Source: Streptomyces sp. P3 (GTDB taxonomy: Bacteria > Actinomycetota > Actinomycetes > Streptomycetales > Streptomycetaceae). Taken from it: a stretch of DNA of 64,000 nucleotides. This document shows positions 8,164 to 16,794 of this stretch, piece after piece. The stretch lies in contig NZ_CP028369.1 in assembly GCF_003032475.1 (NCBI RefSeq), positions 2,232,001-2,296,000 of the forward strand. Direction: 5' to 3'. A program made the position numbers and the translations under genes. The notes under the pieces are model-generated. The model had not been told where the DNA came from. It did not search any database and saw nothing but the letters and a program-made list of their open reading frames with translations. Positions within the stretch are counted from its first letter, which is position 1, and the number at the start of each line of letters is the position of its first letter.

Positions 8164-10289
8164 AGCTCGAACCAGATGCTCTTGCCCTCGCCCCGCGGCG
8201 CCACGCCCCAGGTGTCCGCGAGCAGCTCGATGAGGACCAGACCGCGGCCGGAGGAGGCCAGCTCGCCGGGGCGGCGCATGTGCGGGAGGTCGTCGCTGGT
8301 GTCGGTGACCTCGATGCGGAGCCGGCGTTCGCCGGGCGCGCCGGTGACCTCGGCGACCAGCAGCGCGTCGGCGTCGGTGTGGACGAGGACGTTCGTCAGC
8401 GTCTCGGACACGAGCAGGACGGCCGAGTCGACCTGGTCCTCGCAGGTCCAGTCGTGCAGCAGCTCGCGCAGTTGCTGACGGGCCACGGCGATGCGCTCCG
8501 GTTCGGCCTGCGCGACTGTCAGCATCGAGCGGCGCACGGGCTGCCGTGAGGGCAGCGGCGAGGTGCTCGGACCGCAGCCGCCCTCGCCCTGGCGGCAGAG
8601 CAGCAGTACGGCTATGTCGTCCTCGCGGCGGTCTGCCAGCGGACCCGTGGTGTGGTGGGAGGAGGGGCCGTGCACCGCCTGGACCAGGGCGTCGGCCAGT
8701 TCCTCGAGGTCGCCCTCGTGCGCCTCCAGGATCTTGTGGACGCGCCGCCAGCCGGTGTCGAGGTCGTGACCGCCGGTCTCGAGCAGGCCGTCGGTGCACA
8801 GCATGAGCGCCTCGCCGGGTTCCAGGGCGAGCCGGGTGGTGGGGTAGTCGGCGTCCGGGTCGATGCCCAGGGGCAGTCCGCCCGCGGTGGCGCGGACCAG
8901 TACCGTGCCGTCGGCCATCCGGACCGCCGGGTCCAGGTGGCCGGCCCGGGCGGCCTCCAGCACCCCGGTCACCGGATCGACCTCGATGTACAGGCAGGTG
9001 GCGAAGCGCAGATCGGCGCCGCCGTCCGCGTCGGCGAGGCCGTGCAGGAATCCGGAGGCGCGGGAGAGGACCGCGTCCGGGCGGTGGCCCTCGGCGGCGT
9101 ACGCCCTGAGCGCGATGCGCAGTTGCCCCATGAGACCCGCCGCGCGGACGTCGTGGCCCTGGACGTCCCCGATGACCAGGGCGAAGCGGCCGCCCCCGGG
9201 GTTCGTCCGGGAGGCGTTGCCGGGCAGCGGGATCATGTCGTACCAGTCGCCGCCGACCTGGAGGCCGCCGCCGGTCGGTATGTAGCGGGCGGCGAGGGTC
9301 ATGCCCGGTATCTCGGGACCGAGGGTGGGGAGCATGGAGCGTTGCAGGCCGTCGGTCAGCTCGCGCTGGGTCTCCGCCGCGCTCGCGCGGGTGAGGGCCT
9401 GGGCGAGCATCCTGGCGACCGTCGTGAGCACGGACCGTTCGTCGGGGGTGAACGCCACCGGGTAGGCGAAGCCGGCCATCCAGGCGCCCATCGTGCGGCC
9501 GGCCACGGTCAGCGGCAGAAACGCCCAGGAGTGACGGCCGAAGGGCGCGGCCAGCGGCCAGGTCAGCGGATAGCGCTCCTTGTACCGCTCGGGCGAGGAC
9601 AGATACACGGCGCGCCCCGTGCGCACGACCTCGGCGGCCGGATAGTCCGTATGGATGGACATCTGGGTGAAGGGGTCCTCGTCGCCGGACTGGTGTCCGT
9701 GGTGGCCGATGATCGTCAGCCGGTCGCCCTCCACGCCGAAGACGGCGAGTCCGTCCGGTGAGAAGCCCGGCATCGACAGTCCGGCGGCGACCCGCAGCAC
9801 CTCCGCCGTGGACCGCGCCTCCGCGAGTGCCCGCCCCGCGTCCAGCAGGAAGGCCTCCCGGGAGCGGCGCCAGTCGCCGGTGACGGCGGTCCGGCCGGCC
9901 GGGGTGCCCGGGGTCGGCTCGGTCACCTCCTGGAGGGTGCCGATCAGTTCGTACGCCTTCTTCACCGGGTCGAAGGAGGGCTTGGAGCGGCTGCGGACGA
10001 CCCGGACCACTCGTCCGCGGTCGTCCATGATGCGGATCCGCACCTCGGCGAGGGTGCTCTCCGCGACGGCGAGCTGGATCACTCCGGTGATCTCGTTCCA
10101 GTCGACGGGGTGCAGTCGGGCGCGGGTCTGGGCCTCCGTGAGGACGGTCTCCTCCCGGGGCAGACCGAGCAGCCGGGCCGCCTCGGCGTCGACCGTGACC
10201 AGCCCGGTGGCGGTGTCCCAGTGCCACAGGCCGGTCGCGAGGGCGGTGAGAACATCCCCCACGGCAGGCAGCGGCTCGCCAGTGCGCAT
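8136..10289 (-). CDS. PAS-GAF-PP2C-HATPase multidomain phosphatase
   Basis: The 717-residue cytosolic signalling protein combines four modules: PAS (about 10-120), GAF (about 140-300), SpoIIE/RsbU-type PP2C phosphatase (about 325-565, with GGDWYD at 346-351, IGDVQGHD and CTDGLLE) and a C-terminal RsbW-like HATPase (about 595-712, with ETLTNVLVH and GRGLVLI). Proteins of this design typically act in partner-switching control of sigma factors, dephosphorylating an anti-sigma-factor antagonist and possibly rephosphorylating it through the kinase module. Streptomyces encode many. No antagonist gene lies beside it. Its 3' end overlaps the transporter gene, and it diverges from aspS. Confidence 0.93.
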   Translation of the reverse strand: MRTGEPLPAVGDVLTALATGLWHWDTATGLVTVDAEAARLLGLPREETVLTEAQTRARLHPVDWNEITGVIQLAVAESTLAEVRIRIMDDRGRVVRVVRSRSKPSFDPVKKAYELIGTLQEVTEPTPGTPAGRTAVTGDWRRSREAFLLDAGRALAEARSTAEVLRVAAGLSMPGFSPDGLAVFGVEGDRLTIIGHHGHQSGDEDPFTQMSIHTDYPAAEVVRTGRAVYLSSPERYKERYPLTWPLAAPFGRHSWAFLPLTVAGRTMGAWMAGFAYPVAFTPDERSVLTTVARMLAQALTRASAAETQRELTDGLQRSMLPTLGPEIPGMTLAARYIPTGGGLQVGGDWYDMIPLPGNASRTNPGGGRFALVIGDVQGHDVRAAGLMGQLRIALRAYAAEGHRPDAVLSRASGFLHGLADADGGADLRFATCLYIEVDPVTGVLEAARAGHLDPAVRMADGTVLVRATAGGLPLGIDPDADYPTTRLALEPGEALMLCTDGLLETGGHDLDTGWRRVHKILEAHEGDLEELADALVQAVHGPSSHHTTGPLADRREDDIAVLLLCRQGEGGCGPSTSPLPSRQPVRRSMLTVAQAEPERIAVARQQLRELLHDWTCEDQVDSAVLLVSETLTNVLVHTDADALLVAEVTGAPGERRLRIEVTDTSDDLPHMRRPGELASSGRGLVLIELLADTWGVAPRGEGKSIWFELYEPSATAP

Positions 10290-10404
10290 TGCCCCACTTT
10301 AAGAAGACGGGAACGAAGAATGCCACTGATCCCCGGCTGTTCCTGCCGCGCGCGGGCCGTCGCGGGTGCCCGGTAATGGGGGGAGGCGTGCGTGGCGTGC
10401 CCGG

Positions 10405-10410
10405 TACTCT
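10405..10410 (+). promoter_or_regulatory. probable aspS -10 box
   Basis: TACTCT lies seven bases upstream of the parS palindrome, so the predicted transcription start would coincide with its first bases. The aspS ATG is about 50 nt further on. Confidence 0.4.
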
Positions 10411-10416
10411 GGGGGT

Positions 10417-10432
10417 TGTTTCACGTGAAACA
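10417..10432. other. parS: parS centromere site (ParB-binding)
   Basis: TGTTTCACGTGAAACA is a perfect 16-bp palindrome identical to the bacterial parS consensus. ParB (Spo0J) dimers bind it and spread, and with ParA/SMC they organise and segregate the origin region. Streptomyces carry about two dozen such sites around oriC, so this site places the window within range of the origin. It sits in the aspS leader, partly over the predicted start point. Confidence 0.95.
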
Positions 10433-10465
10433 CGCCCCCGATCCGCGAAGACTGGACGAACGAAG

Positions 10466-12229
10466 ATGCATCGGTACAGGTCCCACACCTGCGGCGAGCT
10501 CCGCGCCTCTGACGTCGGCACCGACGTCCGGCTGAGCGGCTGGCTGCACAATCGGCGCGACCTGGGCGGCATCCTCTTCATCGATCTGCGCGACCACTAC
10601 GGCATCACACAGCTCGTCGCGCGTCCGGGCACGCCCGCGTACGAGGCCCTCGACAAGCTGACCAAGGAGTCGACGGTCCGCATCGACGGCAAGGTCGTCT
10701 CCCGGGGCGCCGAGAACGTCAACGCGGACCTGCCGACCGGCGAGGTCGAGGTCGAGGTCGGCGAGGTCGAGCTGCTGGGTGCGGCCGCCCCGCTGCCCTT
10801 CACGATCAACGCCGAGGACGGGGTCAACGAGGAGCGGCGTCTGGAGTACCGCTTCCTCGACCTGCGCCGGGAGCGCATGCACCGCAACATCATGCTGCGC
10901 ACCTCGGTCATCTCGGCGATGCGGCACAAGATGACGGCGCTGGGCTTCAACGAGATGGCGACGCCGATCCTGTCCGCGACCTCCCCCGAGGGCGCCCGCG
11001 ACTTCGTCGTCCCGTCCCGGCTGCACGCAGGCCGTTTCTACGCGCTGCCGCAGGCCCCGCAGCAGTTCAAGCAGCTGCTGATGATCTCGGGCTTCGACCG
11101 CTACTTCCAGATCGCGCCCTGCTTCCGCGACGAGGACGCCCGCGCGGACCGTTCGCCGGGCGAGTTCTACCAGCTCGACGTCGAGATGAGCTTCGTCGAG
11201 CAGGAAGACGTCTTCCAGCCGATCGAGAAGCTCATGACCGAGCTGTTCGAGGAGTTCGGCGGTGGCCGCCATGTCACCTCGCCCTTCCCGCGCATCCCGT
11301 TCCGCGAGTCGATGCTGAAGTACGGCTCCGACAAGCCGGACCTGCGGGCCCGGCTGGAGCTCGTCGACATCACCGACGTGTTCGAGGGCTCGGAGTTCAA
11401 GGCGTTCGCCGGCAAGCACGTCCGCGCGCTGCCGGTGCCGGACGTCGCCGCCCAGTCCCGTAAGTTCTTCGACCAGCTCGGCGACTTCGCGGTGACGCTG
11501 GGCGCGAAGGGCCTGGCCTGGGTCCGCGTGGCCGAGGACGGCTCGCTGACCGGTCCGATCGCGAAGTTCCTGACCGAGGAGAACGTCGCCGAGCTGACCA
11601 AGCGCCTGTCGCTGGCCGCCGGTCACGCCGTCTTCTTCGGCGCGGGCGAGTTCGACGAGGTCTCCAAGATCATGGGCGCGGTGCGCGTCGAGGCCGCCAA
11701 GCGCGCCGGTCACTTCGAGGAGAACGTCTTCCGCTTCTGCTGGATCGTCGACTTCCCGATGTACGAGAAGGACGAGGAGACCGGCAAGATCGACTTCTCG
11801 CACAACCCGTTCTCGATGCCGCAGGGCGGTCTGGAGGCCCTGGAGACCCAGGACCCGCTGGACATCCTGGGCTGGCAGTACGACATCGTCTGCAACGGCG
11901 TCGAGCTGTCCTCCGGCGCGATCCGCAACCACGAGCCGGAGATCATGCTCAAGGCGTTCGAGATCGCGGGCTACGACCGGGAGACCGTCGAGGACAAGTT
12001 CGCCGGCATGCTGCGCGCGTTCCGTTTCGGCGCCCCGCCGCACGGCGGGATCGCCCCGGGCGTCGACCGCATCGTCATGCTGCTGGCCGATGAGCCGAAC
12101 ATCCGCGAGACCATCTCCTTCCCGCTCAACGGCAACGCCCAGGACCTCATGATGGGCGCGCCGACGGAGCTGGAGGAGGCCCGGCTGAGGGAGCTGCACC
12201 TGTCGGTGCGCAAGCCGCAGCCCAAGTAG
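10466..12229 (+). CDS. aspS: aspartyl-tRNA synthetase
   Basis: The 587-residue class II synthetase charges tRNA-Asp (and, in non-discriminating forms, tRNA-Asn) with aspartate. It has the N-terminal OB anticodon-binding fold (about 15-105), motif 2 ([16 protein letters not shown]), a bacterial GAD insertion (about 280-420) and motif 3 ([12 protein letters not shown]). Length equals the usual bacterial form. The ATG in CGAAGATGCATCGG opens [16 protein letters not shown], the expected N-terminus. It is a single gene ending at a strong hairpin, with parS in its leader. Confidence 0.97.
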   Translation: MHRYRSHTCGELRASDVGTDVRLSGWLHNRRDLGGILFIDLRDHYGITQLVARPGTPAYEALDKLTKESTVRIDGKVVSRGAENVNADLPTGEVEVEVGEVELLGAAAPLPFTINAEDGVNEERRLEYRFLDLRRERMHRNIMLRTSVISAMRHKMTALGFNEMATPILSATSPEGARDFVVPSRLHAGRFYALPQAPQQFKQLLMISGFDRYFQIAPCFRDEDARADRSPGEFYQLDVEMSFVEQEDVFQPIEKLMTELFEEFGGGRHVTSPFPRIPFRESMLKYGSDKPDLRARLELVDITDVFEGSEFKAFAGKHVRALPVPDVAAQSRKFFDQLGDFAVTLGAKGLAWVRVAEDGSLTGPIAKFLTEENVAELTKRLSLAAGHAVFFGAGEFDEVSKIMGAVRVEAAKRAGHFEENVFRFCWIVDFPMYEKDEETGKIDFSHNPFSMPQGGLEALETQDPLDILGWQYDIVCNGVELSSGAIRNHEPEIMLKAFEIAGYDRETVEDKFAGMLRAFRFGAPPHGGIAPGVDRIVMLLADEPNIRETISFPLNGNAQDLMMGAPTELEEARLRELHLSVRKPQPK

Positions 12230-12274
12230 GCGGGTGTCCGGCCCGAGCGGACAGCGCGGGCGCGACCAACGGGA

Positions 12275-12308
12275 GTGGCCCGGAACCGATGTGTCGGTTC
12301 CGGGCCAC
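12275..12308 (+). terminator. aspS terminator hairpin
   Basis: GTGGCCCGGAACCGA and its exact complement form a 15-bp stem with a 4-nt loop (TGTG), 45 nt after the aspS stop codon. Confidence 0.88.
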
Positions 12309-12356
12309 ACCTCTTTGCACCGCATGCCGGTTCCGCGCCACGCCTCTCTGCGCCGC
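12295..12356. repeat. two tandem copies of a 29-bp unit overlapping the aspS terminator
   Basis: CGGTTCCGGGCCACACCTCT (start of copy 1 at 12295) is repeated at 12328 with few changes, period 33 bp. The first copy includes the right arm of the terminator, so the right arm appears duplicated. The rest of 12357-12600 holds nothing I recognise. Confidence 0.6.
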
Positions 12357-12615
12357 CGACCGACGGCTCTCGCCTTCGCCCCCTGACGGGTGGAAGACCG
12401 CCCGGCGCGCACCCCCCGGAGGGCCGGTAGCCGACTGGACATGCCACGTCCGGGGTACTCGCCACCCAGGCGCGCGACGCCCGCCCCCTCCTGGAGACCT
12501 CACCGGGAGCCCACAGGAACTCCCCGGGCGGGCACAGCGGGCCACCGGATCATGAAGGAGAAGAGACCAGACCAGACCAGGGGCCGGCGAGGGCTGGGCC
12601 GCGAAGGGAGCGGCG

Positions 12616-13020
12616 ATGGATTCCACGGGGTTCGCGATCATGCTGTCGGTGCTGCTGATCGTCGGCGCGGTGGGGTGCGTGGTGGCCCAGCGCCGCGACC
12701 GGCGGCGTCCCCCGTCGGGCCTGGACGCGGAGGCCGAGGCCCACCACTGGCTGGTCCGGCTGGCCGGGGGGCTCGTCCCGCCGGACGTGCGGGCCTGGGC
12801 GGGGGCGGACGCGGCGGCGGAGCGCTCGATGACCCGTGCGGCGCAATGCCATCGGTCCGCGCGGGCCCGGCTGGCCACGGCCCGCACCGCCGAGGAGTAC
12901 GAGGAGGCGACCCGGCTGGCGAAGGCGGGACTCGAGCACCTCGCGGTGGCACGTGCGGGTCTGGGACCGGGCCCGGCCGCTCCGGCTCCGCGCGGGTCGT
13001 CGCTGTTCGCGGCCAAGTAG
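12616..13020 (+). CDS. small membrane-anchored hypothetical protein
   Basis: The 134-residue protein has one N-terminal transmembrane helix (about 6-24, FAIMLSVLLIVGAVGCVVA), a basic stop (QRRDRRR) and a cytosolic alpha-helical, Ala/Arg/Glu-rich domain with HHWLVRLAGGLVPPDVRAWAG and EEYEEATRLAKAGLEHLAVAR. Helical content suggests a coiled coil or bundle. A GGGAG precedes the ATG. It follows aspS after nearly 400 bp and a terminator, so it is probably transcribed independently. Family and function are unknown to me. Confidence 0.75.
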   Translation: MDSTGFAIMLSVLLIVGAVGCVVAQRRDRRRPPSGLDAEAEAHHWLVRLAGGLVPPDVRAWAGADAAAERSMTRAAQCHRSARARLATARTAEEYEEATRLAKAGLEHLAVARAGLGPGPAAPAPRGSSLFAAK

Positions 13021-13234
13021 GGGCCGGCTGCACGGTCCGTCGCGCGGGTGGACCTGATCGGCGCGGCGGGCCGGGCAGGATGCGTCCAGCCGGGTGCGTC
13101 GGCCTACAGAGCCCCGCCGGCCTACAGAGCCCCGCCGGTCTCGCGAGCCCCGTCGGCCTCGTGAGCCGCGTCGGCCTCGTCGGACGTGGCGGCCTCGGTC
13201 GGCTGATCGTCGGCACGTCCCAAGGGCGTCCCGT

Positions 13235-13912
13235 TCACTCGTCCGGTGACGCCCCCTCCTCCAGCAGCCGTTCCGCGATGTCCGTCGACCAGGCCTGGGC
13301 CCACGCCCGCAGGTCCGTGAGCTGGTCCTCGGCCAGGCCGTACGCCTCGAACGCCGAGTCCGGGAAGTGGTCGGTGCCCTCCAGCCGGGTCCGCAGGGCG
13401 GGCAGGTCGAAGTCGTCCCGGGCGTGACGGCGGGCCAGTTCCTCCAGCTCGGGGTGGGTGAAGCGGGCGGACGCCGCCCTCGCGTCGATCAGGTCGACGG
13501 CCAGCCCCCGGTCGTAGAGCGCCCGGATCTTCGTGCCCACCGCGTCCCCCGGAGCGAGCGCCGGCCCGTACGGGGTCGCGACGGGCGGGCTCCAGAATGT
13601 CTCCTTGTGCAGAGCCAACCGGAGGACCGTGTCCGCGTCGGGGTCCGGCACGGACAGGTGCGCGGACAGCGGGTCCCTGTCCTCGATCGTCACCCCGTGA
13701 CGTCCCACGGCGGCGAGCGCCGCACTCAGCGACTCGGCGAGCCGGGGCATCGGCGCGGCGCTCTCCGTCGCCAAGTCCACGTTGGCGTGCGGACGTTGGA
13801 TCAGACCGTGCGCCTGCAGGGCGTAGCCGCCCGCCAGTGCCCAGGGGGCGCCGGGGGCGGCCGTCCCGAAGACCTCGGCGAGGAGACGGAGGTGGGGTCG
13901 GAGAAGGTCCAC
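13235..13912 (-). CDS. nucleotidyltransferase-fold protein (AbiEii-like)
   Basis: The 225-residue protein contains ALAGGYALQAHGLIQRPHANVDL near the N-terminus (given here as GGYALQAHG and RPHANVDL). This resembles the GG..A..HG..R.T.D motif of the AbiEii/DUF1814 nucleotidyltransferase superfamily, although the second catalytic acid is replaced (NVDL for TxDLD). AbiEii proteins are toxins of abortive-infection systems, but no AbiEi antitoxin partner lies adjacent, so a toxin role is not supported. GTG 13912 is the only start in frame downstream of the neighbouring gene's stop. It is 34 bp behind the PH-domain gene, likely co-transcribed. Confidence 0.7.
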   Translation of the reverse strand: MDLLRPHLRLLAEVFGTAAPGAPWALAGGYALQAHGLIQRPHANVDLATESAAPMPRLAESLSAALAAVGRHGVTIEDRDPLSAHLSVPDPDADTVLRLALHKETFWSPPVATPYGPALAPGDAVGTKIRALYDRGLAVDLIDARAASARFTHPELEELARRHARDDFDLPALRTRLEGTDHFPDSAFEAYGLAEDQLTDLRAWAQAWSTDIAERLLEEGASPDE

Positions 13913-13946
13913 CGCGTAGTCGTACCAGGCGGCCGGGGCCAGGACG

Positions 13947-14312
13947 CTATTTCGCCACGAACTGCGTGAGGATCGCCTGGACTTCGTAGATGTCGACGCC
14001 CTTGGTGAAGGTCTTCTCGATCGGCATGGACGAGCCGGAGACCCAGATCTTCAGCTCGGCGTCGAGGTCGAAGGTGCCGGCGGTCTCCACGGCGAAGTGG
14101 GTGATGCTGCGGTACGGGATGGAGTGGTACTCCGTCTTCTTGCCGGTGATGCCCTGCTTGTCGACGAGGATCAGACGGCGGTCCGTGAACAGGATGGTGT
14201 CGCGGATCAGCAGGAACGCGGCCTGCACCTGCTCTCCCTGACCCAGCAGCCGCGCGTAGTCCTGCTGGGCCTGTGCGGGGTCGATGGGGTGCGCGTTGCC
14301 GAAGAGTGCCAT
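13947..14312 (-). CDS. bacterial PH domain protein (DUF1696-like)
   Basis: The 121-residue protein consists of a short N-terminal helix (DPAQAQQDYARLLGQGEQVQ) and a bacterial pleckstrin-homology fold: DTILFTDRRLILVDKQGITGKK, then SIPYRSITHFAVETAGTFD and WVSGSSMPIEKTFTKG, quoted in part. This is the DUF1696/bPH pattern, a soluble ring-forming domain of unknown ligand. Start MALFGNAHP was chosen because it matches the family opening; an upstream in-frame ATG would add a Pro/Arg/His-rich stretch. It is divergent from the pectate lyase. Confidence 0.87.
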   Translation of the reverse strand: MALFGNAHPIDPAQAQQDYARLLGQGEQVQAAFLLIRDTILFTDRRLILVDKQGITGKKTEYHSIPYRSITHFAVETAGTFDLDAELKIWVSGSSMPIEKTFTKGVDIYEVQAILTQFVAK

Positions 14313-14363
14313 GTGGGTCCCCAGGTGATGTGTGCCGATGTGTGCGCGTTGCGGCGTACAGGC

Positions 14364-14396
14364 GTGTCGGCGGGACGGGAGTGTCGGCGGGACGGG
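14364..14396. repeat. two direct copies of GTGTCGGCGGGACGGG in a divergent spacer
   Basis: The 16-bp unit occurs at 14364 and 14381 (17-bp period). It lies in the 331-bp spacer between the PH-domain gene and the pectate lyase, where the PH-gene promoter is expected. I see no other feature in 14313-14643 apart from the lyase ribosome-binding site. Confidence 0.45.
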
Positions 14397-14643
14397 CGTG
14401 CCGCCGTGTCGCGTCCGCCCTCTTGTGCGGGGGTCGGTCCGGTCCGCCGGTCTGCGGTGATCCCTCCCCCGTGGGGGCCGTTCGCCCCCGATGCGCACCT
14501 TAAGGGGGTGGTGACGGAATCGTGAAGGTGTTTGATCGCGCGGCGTGCGGGCCTGCCGAAAAAATTCTCGATCAGCGGCAACTCTTCACCGCACGGCGAC
14601 CACTGACCGGTCGTAAGCCCGCTCCTCCCGTTAAGGATTCCCC

Positions 14644-15987
14644 GTGGCAGCTGCTTCCCACCGTCGGTCCCTCCGCTCGCGCCGCGTCCTCGTGGTCACC
14701 GCAGCCGCGGTGGCCGCGGGCGTCGGTGCCGGTGTCGTCGTGATGAACGCGAACGCCCAGCCCGTCGACCTGTACCACCAGACGCTCGCCGCCAAGGACG
14801 GCTGGGCCTCCTCCGGCACGGGCACCACCGGCGGAGCCAAGGCCGACGCGGCGCACACCTTCACCGTCTCCACCCGCGCACAGCTGGTGAAGGCGCTGGG
14901 CTCGGCGTCCGACACCGCTCCCCGGATCATCAAGGTCAAGGGCACGATCGACGCCAACACCGACGACTCGGGCAAGAAGCTGACCTGCGCGAACTACGCG
15001 TCCGGCACGGGGTACTCGCTCTCGGCGTACCTGAAGGCGTACGACCCCTCGTCCTACGGCAGGTCGAAGCTGCCCTCCGGCACCCAGGAGAAGGCCCGCG
15101 CCGCCGCCCAGTCCAAGCAGGCGAAGAACGTCGTCTTCAAGGTGCCCGCGAACACGAGCGTGGTCGGCGTGCCGGGCACGGCGGCCGGGATATCCGGCGG
15201 CATGCTCCAGATCCAGAACGTGGACAACGTCATCGTCCGCAACCTGAACTTCGCCGCCACCGAGGACTGCTTCCCGCAGTGGGACCCGACCGACGGTTCC
15301 ACCGGCAACTGGAACTCCAACTACGACTCCGTCACCCTGCGCGGCGCCACCCACGTCTGGGCCGACCACAACACGTTCACCGACGCGCCCCACCTGGACA
15401 GCGTCAACCCGAAGTACTACGGCCGCGAGTACCAGATCCACGACGGCTCCCTCGACATCACCAAGAGCTCCGACCTGGTGACCGTCTCGCGCAACCAGTT
15501 CACCAACCACGACAAGACCATGCTGATCGGCAGCAGCGACAGCGAGCCGGCCGGCAAGCTGCGCGTCTCGATCCACCACAACGTCTGGAAGGGCATCGTC
15601 CAGCGCGCCCCGCTGGCCCGCGTCGGCCAGGTGCACATCTTCAACAACCTCTACGACGTGACGCCCCTCAACGGCTACGCGACGCAGTACAGCATCAACT
15701 CCCGGGCCAAGGCGCAGGTCGTCGCCGAGAACAACTACTGGAAGCTGCCGTCCGGCGGCAAGGTCGCGAAGCTCCTCAGCGGCGACGGCACCGGCGCGGT
15801 CAAGGGCTCCGGCAACCTCGTCAACGGCACGGTGACCGATGTCGTCGCCGCGTACAACGCCGCGTCCTCGAAGGACCTCAAGACGACGGTCAACTGGACC
15901 CCGACGCTGACGGCGGGCCTGGAGACGTCGGCGAAGAACCTGCCGACCTCGCTGGCGACGACGACGGGCGCGGGCGTCCTGAAGTAG
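14644..15987 (+). CDS. secreted pectate lyase, polysaccharide lyase family 1
   Basis: The 447-residue exported enzyme cleaves pectate by beta-elimination, releasing unsaturated oligogalacturonides. It has a twin-Arg-like basic N-terminus and hydrophobic core (about 14-34), then a right-handed parallel beta-helix. PL1 signatures are present: VWADHNTF (238-245, family vWiDH) and QRAPLAR (320-326, family RxPxxR) with the catalytic arginine. Start GTG is preceded by AAGGA at proper spacing. It is monocistronic with a terminator. A PL9 lyase lies at 62-63.6 kb, indicating use of plant pectin. Confidence 0.95.
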   Translation: MAAASHRRSLRSRRVLVVTAAAVAAGVGAGVVVMNANAQPVDLYHQTLAAKDGWASSGTGTTGGAKADAAHTFTVSTRAQLVKALGSASDTAPRIIKVKGTIDANTDDSGKKLTCANYASGTGYSLSAYLKAYDPSSYGRSKLPSGTQEKARAAAQSKQAKNVVFKVPANTSVVGVPGTAAGISGGMLQIQNVDNVIVRNLNFAATEDCFPQWDPTDGSTGNWNSNYDSVTLRGATHVWADHNTFTDAPHLDSVNPKYYGREYQIHDGSLDITKSSDLVTVSRNQFTNHDKTMLIGSSDSEPAGKLRVSIHHNVWKGIVQRAPLARVGQVHIFNNLYDVTPLNGYATQYSINSRAKAQVVAENNYWKLPSGGKVAKLLSGDGTGAVKGSGNLVNGTVTDVVAAYNAASSKDLKTTVNWTPTLTAGLETSAKNLPTSLATTTGAGVLK

Positions 15988-16002
15988 CACCCCCCCATAT
16001 AC

Positions 16003-16042
16003 GCGCGAGGGCCGGGAGACCACGAGCCCCCGGCCCTCGCGC
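16003..16042 (+). terminator. pectate lyase terminator hairpin
   Basis: GCGCGAGGGCCGGG and its exact complement form a 14-bp stem around a 12-nt loop, 16 nt after the stop codon. Confidence 0.85.
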
Positions 16043-16104
16043 CCCCACGCCGCCGGGTGGTTCACGCGCGCGCCGCGCTTCGGGGACGGCTTTCCGTACC
16101 GCTT

Positions 16105-16356
16105 TCAGTACCCCAGGTGGGTGATCTGGACGACGTAGACCCGTTCGCTGCGTACGACGACCTGGTACCTGAACATGCCACCGGGGACGATGACGTCGCC
16201 GCCCTTCGGGTCGACGCCTTCATGGGCCCGGCCGTGAACGTGGACGGCTTCCGCGGCTCTTACCAGTTCGTCCGCCTTCCGCTGAACTCCGGAGAGGAAC
16301 TCGACGGGTGCGGTGTCGGCGGTTTCCTCCGCACCGAAGGCGTACTCCCACTTCAG
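16105..16356 (-). CDS. RelE/ParE-like toxin with no standard start codon
   Basis: A minus-strand frame of 83 codons ends at TGA 16107-16105 and encodes a small basic-acidic protein with EFLSGVQRKADELVRAAEAV and a C-terminal FRYQVVVRSERVYVVQITHLGY (shown in part: FRYQVVVRSERVYVV). That is the beta-strand pattern of RelE/ParE mRNA-interferase-like toxins. No ATG, GTG or TTG exists in frame; an in-frame TGA lies seven codons upstream. The first plausible initiator is CTG at 16356, one base past the DUF6247 stop, which would allow translational coupling. It could equally be a dead gene that lost its start. Confidence 0.5.
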   Translation of the reverse strand: MKWEYAFGAEETADTAPVEFLSGVQRKADELVRAAEAVHVHGRAHEGVDPKGGDVIVPGGMFRYQVVVRSERVYVVQITHLGY

Positions 16357-16357
16357 C

Positions 16358-16705
16358 TCAACCGCGCACTGCCTTCATGGCTGCGTCCAGGACGGCGCTC
16401 AGCTCCCGCAGAGCCTCCTGGGCGATGACAGGATCTTCGTGCTCCAGCCTGCTCTGTGCCCGTGCGAAGCGGGAGGACAGGTCGGGGCGCCGGGCGATCT
16501 CGATGTCGCGGGCCCAGGTGAGAACCCAGCTCCGCACGGGGCTGAGGGACTGCCACTCCACGGCCTTGGCGAAGGCGTCGTCCTTCGTGGCCTGCATCTC
16601 GTCCAGGCGACTGGGATCGACGAAGGCGAGAGCCGTGCGCAGGGCGTCAGGACTCTGCTCGGGACGCGGGATCAGCTCGTGTCCGTGATCGGCCTGAGTG
16701 CTCAT
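16358..16705 (-). CDS. DUF6247 family protein, probable antitoxin-like partner
   Basis: The 115-residue protein is mostly alpha-helical: an N-terminal Pro-rich stretch, ALAFVDPSRLDEMQATKDDAFAKAV, SLSPVRSWVLTWARDIEIARR and a helical C-terminus (LRELSAVLDAAMKAVRG). This matches the actinobacterial DUF6247 family, which often precedes a small RelE-type gene. The ATG follows GTGGAGG with 6-nt spacing. It is immediately upstream of, and touches, the RelE-like frame, the order expected for an antitoxin-toxin operon. The antitoxin role is inferred from arrangement only. Confidence 0.7.
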   Translation of the reverse strand: MSTQADHGHELIPRPEQSPDALRTALAFVDPSRLDEMQATKDDAFAKAVEWQSLSPVRSWVLTWARDIEIARRPDLSSRFARAQSRLEHEDPVIAQEALRELSAVLDAAMKAVRG

Positions 16706-16794
16706 GATGTCCTCCACAGGGTGCCCTGGCCAGGGTATCGAGACGAGGCCGCGGAGGAGCCGGACCGGGGGCTGAACGGGCTGCGAGCGGCCTG

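Noticed and set aside
13235..13912. AbiE abortive-infection system
   Set aside because: Only a nucleotidyltransferase-like protein with a changed motif is present; no AbiEi partner adjacent.
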